Below are positions 31,465 to 37,540 of a stretch of 37,540 nt of DNA, one piece after another. Both the position numbers and the translations under genes were made by a program. Location: NCBI RefSeq assembly GCF_002154505.1, contig NZ_MUBM01000203.1:1-37540 (forward strand), read 5' to 3'. The stretch is from Streptomyces carpinensis (lineage in GTDB: Bacteria; Actinomycetota; Actinomycetes; Streptomycetales; Streptomycetaceae). Positions within the stretch are counted from its first letter, which is position 1. Every line of letters starts with the position of its first letter. The notes under the pieces were generated by a model. The model was not told the origin of the DNA and searched no databases. It saw nothing but the letters and a program-made list of their open reading frames with translations.

Positions 31465-32688
31465 ATGGAACTTGACCTTGGCCCGGAGATCGCGCAGTTC
31501 CGCGCGGAGCTCCGGGACTGGATCGCGGCCGAGGCGCCGCAAGGGCTCGCCGACGTGTTCGACTGGAACATGGTCACCAACGCCGGCGGCCGGCGCGGCG
31601 CCGCGATGGCCGCCGCGATGGAGCACCCCGCCTACAAGGAGTGGGAGGCCAAGCTCGCTGCCAGGCACCTGATCTGCCCCCAGTGGCCGGAGGAGTTCGG
31701 TGGCGCAGGCATGGACGCGGTGCGCGTCGCAGTGCTCAACGAGGAATTCCACCGGGCGGGCGTACCACGGGTGAGCAGGGGCATGGGAGAGAGCCTGGCC
31801 GGCCCGTCGATCATCGTGCACGGCACCCCCGAGCAGCACGCGTACTTCCTGCCCCGGATCATCTCCGGCGAGGACGTGTACTGCCAGGGCTTCTCCGAGC
31901 CCAACCACGGCTCGGACCTGGCCGCCGTGGAGACCCGCGGCGTCGTGTCCGGCAACGACATCGTCATCACCGGCCAGAAGGTCTGGACGTCGGGCGCCGC
32001 CAAGGCGAACATGATGTTCCTGCTCTGCCGCACCGACCCGCGCGCCGAGAAGCATGCGGGCCTGTCCTACGTGCTCATCGACTTCACCGACCCCGGCGTG
32101 CAGTACCGGCCGATCAAGCAGATGTCGGGCGCCGCCGAGTTCTGTGAGGACTTCATCGACGGCGTCCGCGCGCCCCTGTTCAACGTCATCGGCGGGCTCA
32201 ACAACGGCTGGCGGGTCGCGATGACCACGCTGGGCCATGAGCGCGGCGGGCGCGCCACCGTCGCGCACCTCGGCTACGAGCGCGAGTTCTGGGAGCTGGT
32301 CGAGACCGCACGCAAGCGCGGCAAGACCACCGACCCGCAGATCCGCCAGCGCCTCGCCTGGGCGTACACCCAGGTGGAGCTGATGCGCTACAGCGGCCTG
32401 CGCACGCTCGCCCAGGTCGCCGCGGGTCGCGCGCCCGGCCCCGAGGCCTCGGTGGCCAAGCTCTTCTGGAGCGAGTACCACAAGAAGCTCGGCGAGATCG
32501 CCATGGCCATCGAGGGCGCCGACGCGCTGCTTCGGCCCGAGGGCGAGGGCTACCCGGTCACCCCGTGGCAGGGCGTCTTCCTGAGCAGCCGGGCCGGCAC
32601 CATCTACTCCGGCACCAGCGAGATCCAGCGCAACATCATCGGCGAGCGGGCTCTCGGCCTGCCCAAGGAGCCGCGCCTGGCCGGCTGA
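31465..32688 (+). CDS. Acyl-CoA dehydrogenase (FadE-like)
   Basis: This 407-residue protein has MELDLGPEIAQFRAELRDW, the segment LICPQWPEEFGGAG, GFSEPNHGSDLAAVETRG, and GQKVWTSGAAKANMMFLLCRT. It ends YSGTSEIQRNIIGERALGLPKEPR. The C-terminal Glu position reads Ser (SGTSE). Glu259 in TLGHERGG lies in the helix that carries the base in isovaleryl-CoA dehydrogenase. ATG 31465 follows CCAGGAGG by 6 bases; the open frame continues far upstream through the previous gene's shadow, which is discounted. It shares the ending ERxLGLPKEPR with its neighbour, which suggests an old tandem duplication. Confidence 0.9.
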   Translation: MELDLGPEIAQFRAELRDWIAAEAPQGLADVFDWNMVTNAGGRRGAAMAAAMEHPAYKEWEAKLAARHLICPQWPEEFGGAGMDAVRVAVLNEEFHRAGVPRVSRGMGESLAGPSIIVHGTPEQHAYFLPRIISGEDVYCQGFSEPNHGSDLAAVETRGVVSGNDIVITGQKVWTSGAAKANMMFLLCRTDPRAEKHAGLSYVLIDFTDPGVQYRPIKQMSGAAEFCEDFIDGVRAPLFNVIGGLNNGWRVAMTTLGHERGGRATVAHLGYEREFWELVETARKRGKTTDPQIRQRLAWAYTQVELMRYSGLRTLAQVAAGRAPGPEASVAKLFWSEYHKKLGEIAMAIEGADALLRPEGEGYPVTPWQGVFLSSRAGTIYSGTSEIQRNIIGERALGLPKEPRLAG

Positions 32689-32706
32689 CGGCCGCGCGGA
32701 CGGCCA

Positions 32707-32736
32707 GGCCGGCGTCACATCAGAGCGGCGCCGGCC
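32707..32736 (+). terminator. Weak intergenic hairpin between the dehydrogenase and ligase genes
   Basis: GGCCGGCG (32707-32714) pairs with CGCCGGCC (32729-32736) around a 14-base loop, without a T-run. It could reduce read-through or protect the upstream message. Confidence 0.35.
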
Positions 32737-32809
32737 CCGCCATGCGTCCCTTCCCTCCCGACAGCGCCCTTCCGACGATGGCAACGACAGTGAAGGAGAG
32801 TCCCCGGCA

Positions 32810-35068
32810 ATGGCGGACCCGACTGGTTCCCTGACCCCCATCAGTCCCCCTGACCTGCGCGCCGCCAACTACCAGGCGTCCCGCAGGCTCGTCACGCCGC
32901 AGCGGCTGTGTGACTTCTTCGCACCGCGCAACGTCGCGATGGTCGGCGCCTCCGACAACTCCGGCTGGGCCCGCATGATCATCACGAGCAGCGCGCAGGC
33001 CGATTCTCCCGGCAAGCTGTTCCCGGTGCACCCCAAGGCCAAGTCCGCGTTCGGCATCCCGGCGGTGCCAAGCCTGCGCGACCTGCCCGAGCCGGTGGAC
33101 CTCGCATTCATTCTGACCGGCCTGCCCGCCGTCGAGAGCGTGCTCGACGACATGGGCGCCGCCGGCATCAAGAACGCGGTCGTGCTAGCCGCCGGCTACC
33201 GCGAGGTGGGCGAGGAGGGCCGCAAGCTCGAGGACGCTATGGTGGCGCGCGCGATCGCCAACGACGTCACGATCCTCGGCCCGAACTGCCTGGGCTTCGT
33301 CAACGCCCAGACCCGCTCCGCGCCCTATGCGCTGAACCTGCAGCCGCCGCTGCTCGCGGGGCCGGTCGGCGTCGCGCTGCAGAGCGGCGCCCTGGCGAGC
33401 GTGGTGCTCGGCTTCGCCAAGCTGCACGGCATCGGCCTGTCCACGCTGACCTCCATGGGCAACGAGTCGATGATGAAGACGGTCGACTTCATCGACTACC
33501 TGGTGGAGGACGACGCCACCAAGGTGATCTGCCTGTTCCTCGAGGAGATCGGCGACCCGGAGCGGTTCGCCCTGGCCGCGGAGCGTGCCGACAAGGCGGG
33601 CAAGCCGATCGTCGCGCTGAAGGTGGGCTCGAGCCCGGCCGGCCAGAAGGCGGCCCTGGCGCACACCGGCTCGGTCGCAGGCGACGACGCGGTGGTCAAC
33701 GCCGCGTTCCAGCAGCTCAACATCATCCGGGTGAACACCCTGGAGGACCTGCTCACCACCGGGGCGCTGCTCGGCGACGGCCGGATACCGCGCGGGCGGC
33801 GGATGGGCGTGCTGACCGCCTCCGGCGGCTCATGCGACATCATCGCCGACGCCTCGAGCACCCAGGGCATCGAGATACCGGACTTCTCGCCGCAGACCGA
33901 GGCGGCGATCGCCCCTCACATGCCGCCGTTCGGCAACCCGCACAACCCGCTGGACGTAACGGCCTTCGGCACGCTGGCCAACCTCAACGCCAGGACCAGC
34001 ACGATGACCCCGATGGACATCGCGCTCGACGCGGCGGCCGACGACCCGAACCTGGACTTCATCCTGTTCGTCGGCCTGAACCCGCCCGACGTCCGTCCGC
34101 CGGACGACGCGATGGCCGAGACGTTCGAGAACCGGGTGTCATGGATCGCCGAGCGCATGGCCTCCTCGCCCATCCCGGTCATCCCGGTCGGCACCACCTG
34201 TAACGACCTCAGCCCGTACGGCAAGGAGCAGCTCACCGCCAAGGGCATCACCTTGCTCCCCGGGCTCCAGCTCGGGATCAACGCGATCGGCAACGCGCTG
34301 CGCTGGCAGGAGAACCGCGGTAACGTCCACCTGGCCCTGGGCGGCAGGAGCGCCACCACGGTCCCCGTCCCGGCCTCCGGCTCGTGGTCGGAGCAGCAGG
34401 CGCGCGACCTGCTCGCCGACGCCGGCGTGCCGGTCGTGCCCGGCGGGCTCGCCACCTCCGCCGATGAGGCCGTTGCGATCGCCGCGAAGGTCGGGCTGCC
34501 CGTGGCGATGAAGATCTGCTCAGCGCAGATCGTCCACAAGTCCGACATCGGCGGCGTCGCGCTCGGCATGAGCTCTGAGGCGGAGGTCCGCGTCGCCTAC
34601 GAGAAGGTGCGCGCCGCCGGCGATGCCGTCGCAGGGGCCACCATCGACGGCGTGCTCGTGACGCCAATGCGGACGGGCGGCACCGAGCTGCTCGTCGGAG
34701 TGACGGTCGACCCCACCTTCGGCCCGGTGCTCGCCGTCGGACTCGGCGGCGTCTGGGTCGAGATCATGCACGACTCCAGCCTGCGCGTGCTGCCCGTCGA
34801 CGCCGTCGACGCCGCCGAGGTCCGGCGGATGCTCGCCGAGCTGCGTGGCCTGCCGCTGCTGCAGGGCGCGCGCGGCAGCCGGCCCGCCGACCTGGACGCG
34901 CTGGCCGAGGCCATCACCGGGATCAGCCGGGCGGCGCTCTCGCTCGGCGGCTCGCTGCAGGCCTTGGAGGTCAACCCGCTGTGGGTGAACGGAGATCAGG
35001 TCGAGGCGCTCGACGCCCTCGTCATCACCGAGCCGGACGGCTCATCGCGAACGGAGCTGGGCAAATGA
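32810..35068 (+). CDS. ADP-forming acyl-CoA ligase (acetate-CoA ligase family), second copy
   Basis: This 752-residue protein has the same architecture as the ligase at 5881. The CoA-binding domain contains NVAMVGASDNSGWARMI; LALQSGALASVVLGFAKLH opens the ligase domain. The probable phosphohistidine is His285 in AHTGSVAGDD, the same residue number as in the first copy. The ATP-grasp part holds VAMKICSAQIVHKSDIGGVALG. ATG 32810 follows GAAGGAGAG by 9 bases. The stop overlaps the next gene's start (ATGA, 35065-35068), exactly as the first ligase overlaps its dehydrogenase neighbour. Two differing ligases suggest two acids, or two stages of one pathway. Confidence 0.9.
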   Translation: MADPTGSLTPISPPDLRAANYQASRRLVTPQRLCDFFAPRNVAMVGASDNSGWARMIITSSAQADSPGKLFPVHPKAKSAFGIPAVPSLRDLPEPVDLAFILTGLPAVESVLDDMGAAGIKNAVVLAAGYREVGEEGRKLEDAMVARAIANDVTILGPNCLGFVNAQTRSAPYALNLQPPLLAGPVGVALQSGALASVVLGFAKLHGIGLSTLTSMGNESMMKTVDFIDYLVEDDATKVICLFLEEIGDPERFALAAERADKAGKPIVALKVGSSPAGQKAALAHTGSVAGDDAVVNAAFQQLNIIRVNTLEDLLTTGALLGDGRIPRGRRMGVLTASGGSCDIIADASSTQGIEIPDFSPQTEAAIAPHMPPFGNPHNPLDVTAFGTLANLNARTSTMTPMDIALDAAADDPNLDFILFVGLNPPDVRPPDDAMAETFENRVSWIAERMASSPIPVIPVGTTCNDLSPYGKEQLTAKGITLLPGLQLGINAIGNALRWQENRGNVHLALGGRSATTVPVPASGSWSEQQARDLLADAGVPVVPGGLATSADEAVAIAAKVGLPVAMKICSAQIVHKSDIGGVALGMSSEAEVRVAYEKVRAAGDAVAGATIDGVLVTPMRTGGTELLVGVTVDPTFGPVLAVGLGGVWVEIMHDSSLRVLPVDAVDAAEVRRMLAELRGLPLLQGARGSRPADLDALAEAITGISRAALSLGGSLQALEVNPLWVNGDQVEALDALVITEPDGSSRTELGK

Positions 35069-36183
35069 CGACACTTGGCGCGACCGCGGAGCAGGAAGAG
35101 CTGCGCGATTCGGTCCGGCGCTTCCTCGCGGACAGGGCACCGCTTACCCGGGTCCGCGAGCTCATGGAGACCGAGGACGGCACCGACAAGGGCGTCTGGG
35201 AGCAGGCCGGCTCGCAGCTCGGCCTGCAGGGCATAGCCATCCCCGAGGAGTACGGTGGCGCCGGATTCACGTTCGCCGAGCAGGCGATCGTGCTCGAGGA
35301 GCTCGGTGCCGCCCTGTACGGCGGCCCGTTCCTGGCGAGCGCGGTGCTCGCCGCGACGGCGCTGCTCGCGAGCAGCGATGAGGCCGCGCGCCGCGACCTG
35401 CTGCCCGCGATCGCCTCTGGCGAGACCATCGCCACGCTGGCCTTCACCGAGGACAACGGCTCCTGGGACCCGAGCACGACCCGCCTGTTCGCCGCCAAGA
35501 CCGGCGATGGCTGGCGTCTCGACGGCCACAAGAGCTTCGTGCTCGACGGCGGCTCCGCAGGCCTCATCCTCGTCCTGGGCGTCGCGGACGGCGGGCTGTC
35601 GCTGTTCGCGGTGGGCGCCGGCTCGGCCGGACTCACCAGGACCGTGCTTCCGACGCTCGATCAGACCCGCAAGCTGGCCCGGCTCGAGTTCGACGGCGTG
35701 ACGGCCCGGCTGATCGGCTCGGTCGGCGATGCCGCCGCCATCATGGACCGTGTCCTCGACACCGCCGCCATCGCCCTGGCTGCCGAGCAGCTCGGCGGCG
35801 CGCAGCGCGCGTTCGACATGGCGGTGGAGTACTCAAAGGTCCGTCACCAGTTCGGGCGGCCGATCGGCAGCTTCCAGGCGCTCAAGCACCGCATGGCCGA
35901 CATGCTGCTTGAGGTGGAGTCGCTGCGCTCCGCCGTGAATTACGCCGCTGCGGCCGTGGCCGAGGGGGCGGAGGAAGTTCCCATCATTGCCTCGCTGGTG
36001 AAGGCGTACGCGTCGGAGACCTTCTTCCACGTGGCTGCGGAGAACATCCAGATCCACGGCGGCATCGGTTTCACCTGGGAGCACGATGCCCACCTGTACT
36101 TCAAGCGGGCCAAGTCGAGCGAGCTGTTCCTCGGCGACGCCACCTACCATCGCGAGCGGCTGGCTTCCCGGATCGAGCTCTGA
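35065..36183 (+). CDS. Acyl-CoA dehydrogenase-like protein lacking the usual catalytic Glu
   Basis: This 372-residue protein has the acyl-CoA dehydrogenase fold: AIPEEYGGAGFTFAEQ, LAFTEDNGSWDPSTTR in place of the EPG-GSD signature, AVEYSKVRHQFGRPIGSFQALKHRMADM, and IQIHGGIGFTWEHDAHLYFKRA. At the C-terminal position of the base it reads LGDATYHRE instead of EGT-E, and the IVD-type position (TAAIALAAEQ) has no Glu either. It may be the non-catalytic or FAD-contributing partner of a heteromeric dehydrogenase, as in steroid FadE pairs. ATG 35065 overlaps the ligase stop. Upstream ATGs in the open frame lie inside the ligase and are discounted. Confidence 0.85.
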   Translation: MTTLGATAEQEELRDSVRRFLADRAPLTRVRELMETEDGTDKGVWEQAGSQLGLQGIAIPEEYGGAGFTFAEQAIVLEELGAALYGGPFLASAVLAATALLASSDEAARRDLLPAIASGETIATLAFTEDNGSWDPSTTRLFAAKTGDGWRLDGHKSFVLDGGSAGLILVLGVADGGLSLFAVGAGSAGLTRTVLPTLDQTRKLARLEFDGVTARLIGSVGDAAAIMDRVLDTAAIALAAEQLGGAQRAFDMAVEYSKVRHQFGRPIGSFQALKHRMADMLLEVESLRSAVNYAAAAVAEGAEEVPIIASLVKAYASETFFHVAAENIQIHGGIGFTWEHDAHLYFKRAKSSELFLGDATYHRERLASRIEL

Positions 36184-36189
36184 CCGGTC

Positions 36190-36231
36190 GTTGGTGGCGG
36201 TCGCCCGCTACGGCCGGCGGCCGCCACCAAC
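36190..36231 (+). terminator. Intergenic hairpin before the crotonase gene
   Basis: GTTGGTGGCGG (36190-36200) pairs perfectly with CCGCCACCAAC (36221-36231) around a 20-base GC-rich loop that can itself fold. There is no T-run, so partial termination or message processing is more likely than a full stop. Confidence 0.5.
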
Positions 36232-36264
36232 CGCCCCCATCCAGCCCAGCTTCAAGGAGCCGCC

Positions 36265-36933
36265 GTGCCCGTGCTTGACCGCAAGGACAGCGTCTTCGTC
36301 CTCGACCTCGGCGAGAGTGAGAACCGCTTCCACCCCGACTGGATCGCTTCGGTCAACGCCGCACTGGACGCGGTGGACAAGGCCGACGGCCCACGCGCCC
36401 TGGTCACCGTCGCTACCGGCAAGTTCTACTCCAACGGCCTGGACCTGGAATGGCTGTCCGCCCACGTCGACAAGCGCCGGGACTACATGGCCTCGGTCCT
36501 GGAGCTCTTCGCACGGCTGCTGTCCCTGCCGGTTATCACCGTGACCGCCGTGCAGGGCCACGCCTTCGGTGCGGGCGCGATGCTCACCCTCGCGCACGAC
36601 TTCCGTGTCATGCGCGCCGACCGCGGCTTTTGGTGCCTGCCAGAAGCGGACCTCCGCATGTCCTTCTCAACTGCCATGGCCGCCCTCATACAGGCACGGC
36701 TGACGCCGCAGGCCGCCCACGAGGCCATGCTCACCGGCCGCCGCTATGGGGGCACGGACGCCGCAGCGGCCGGCATCGTCGACCGGGCCGTCGCTGAGGA
36801 CGCCCTCCTCGCCGCGGCGATAGAGATCGCCGACGCGCAAGCAAGCAAGGCCGACGGCACCGTCGGCACCATCAGGGCCCGGATGTACGCCCCGGTCCTC
36901 GCCGACCTGCGCGGTGCCACCCCGCAAGGCTGA
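36265..36933 (+). CDS. Enoyl-CoA hydratase/isomerase (crotonase) family protein
   Basis: This 222-residue short crotonase has TGKFYSNGLDLEWL as the first oxyanion-hole strand, VQGHAFGAGAMLTLAHDFRVM as the second, and WCLPEADLRMSFS with a Glu at the position of the isomerase base. The length and the LPEADLRM pattern fit the delta3,delta2-enoyl-CoA isomerase branch better than the hydratase branch, which is longer and has two Glu residues. GTG 36265 follows AAGGAG by 7 bases. It is last in the rightward operon, after a hairpin. It could move a double bond into conjugation so that the dehydrogenase products enter hydration. Confidence 0.87.
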   Translation: MPVLDRKDSVFVLDLGESENRFHPDWIASVNAALDAVDKADGPRALVTVATGKFYSNGLDLEWLSAHVDKRRDYMASVLELFARLLSLPVITVTAVQGHAFGAGAMLTLAHDFRVMRADRGFWCLPEADLRMSFSTAMAALIQARLTPQAAHEAMLTGRRYGGTDAAAAGIVDRAVAEDALLAAAIEIADAQASKADGTVGTIRARMYAPVLADLRGATPQG

Positions 36934-37030
36934 ATGGGGCAGCACACAGGCCACGGCAAGGCGAGCTAAGGTCCTGCCCTGGAGCAGCGCTGACTGGAGT
37001 CACTTCTGGCCCTTCAGGTCGTGCGCTTCC

Positions 37031-37540
37031 TCATGGCCTCGGCTCATTGGGCGCCCGCCGCGGGTAGCGCGGTGCGTGGTCGCGGTACTCGCCGGTCACC
37101 CTCGCGTCGGCCAGGCCGGCGAGGAAGCTCGCCGGGCCGTCGAAGTCGGGCATCTCCAGGTACGCGGCGCCCACGCCTGGCGCGTCGTGCGCGTCGGAGC
37201 CCGCGCCTCCCGGTAGCCCGTAGGCGGCGGCGATCGCCGCCGCTCTGGCGTTCAGCGCCGGGTCGGCGATCTTGGCGTTGAAGACCTCGATGATGTCCAC
37301 GGCGCCTGCGGCGCACAGCCCGGGAAGCAGCCGGCCCATGCTCGACCGGATCCCGTCGTAGGGGTGCGGGACGTAGACAAGACCGCCCTGCGCCCTGATC
37401 CGGCCGATGACCTCCGTCAGCGGGAGCACGTAGGGGATCCGCTCGGTGAGGAACAGACCGATCACGTCGCCGTCCGGCGTCCTGATCTCCTCGCCGACGA
37501 TGATTCGCACGCCCAGGTCGCGCTCGGCCGCGGCCGCGGC
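37031..37540 (-). CDS. PHP-domain metal-dependent phosphoesterase, 3' part
   Basis: The minus-strand frame is open to the window edge, so the N-terminus lies outside; 169 residues are visible. Motifs of the PHP fold are VRIIVGEEIRTPDGDVIG, GGLVYVPHPYDGIRSS (a metal-binding His), DIIEVFNAKI, and GGAGSDAHDAPGVG (the Asp-Ala-His metal motif). Members hydrolyse nucleotide or histidinol-type phosphates. It converges with the crotonase gene, has no CTAGAAT operator and is probably outside the regulon. Confidence 0.85.
   Translation of the reverse strand, partial: AAAAAERDLGVRIIVGEEIRTPDGDVIGLFLTERIPYVLPLTEVIGRIRAQGGLVYVPHPYDGIRSSMGRLLPGLCAAGAVDIIEVFNAKIADPALNARAAAIAAAYGLPGGAGSDAHDAPGVGAAYLEMPDFDGPASFLAGLADARVTGEYRDHAPRYPRRAPNEPRP

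Noticed and set aside
1..37540. CRISPR array, tRNA, rRNA or a secondary-metabolite assembly line
   Set aside because: No regularly spaced repeats, no tRNA-like cloverleaf or rRNA sequence noticed, and no ketosynthase, adenylation or carrier domains were seen; the SDR and thiolase-like genes fit degradation.

Overview
The window is high-GC DNA of actinomycete type. GC is strong at third codon positions, GTG and TTG starts are common, and it carries a PP2C/anti-sigma kinase fusion, an F420-type oxidoreductase and ADP-forming acyl-CoA ligases. I cannot name a genus. No rRNA, tRNA or CRISPR array was seen. It looks like an accessory acyl-CoA catabolic island that has been rearranged repeatedly by insertion sequences and deletions.

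Layout. 1-1200: the end of a SpoIIE-like phosphatase/ATPase and an IS1182-type transposase remnant. 1350-8874: TetR regulator, then a rightward operon of MFS permease, SDR, acyl-CoA dehydrogenase, ADP-forming acyl-CoA ligase and a MaoC hydratase broken by a stop and frameshifts. 9215-11362: an IS630-type transposase gene split by an intact IS110-family element, whose 5' non-coding part carries a bridge-RNA candidate with guide matches to both target and donor. 11431-12743: an F420-type oxidoreductase preceded by a 60-codon remnant fusing the start of etfB to the end of etfA. 12829-15232: transposase debris around a metallo-beta-lactamase-fold gene. 15416-18167: a TetR with an abnormal DNA-reading helix, a serine recombinase remnant, a third TetR and a truncated acyl-CoA dehydrogenase. 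18170-23219: two more permeases, a second MaoC remnant and two transposase remnants. 23484-27270: etfBA divergent from a fourth permease. 27354-36933: a leftward operon (SDR, DUF35, thiolase-like) divergent from a rightward one (acyl-CoA dehydrogenase x2, acyl-CoA ligase, acyl-CoA dehydrogenase, crotonase). The right edge cuts a PHP-domain gene.

How it works together. Permeases import an organic acid. ADP-forming ligases make the CoA thioester. Acyl-CoA dehydrogenases oxidise it and pass electrons to EtfAB. Hydratase or crotonase, SDR, and a thiolase-like/DUF35 pair (an arrangement known from steroid side-chain retro-aldolases) complete chain shortening. The substrate cannot be read from sequence.

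The unifying signal is a 17-bp odd palindrome, consensus CTAGAATNNNATTCTAG. It occurs at nine places, plus one half-site, almost always just upstream of these genes and often next to a TTGACA-like -35 box. Three TetR proteins of one subfamily are encoded among the sites, so the island reads as one scattered regulon that has been duplicated and partly destroyed.
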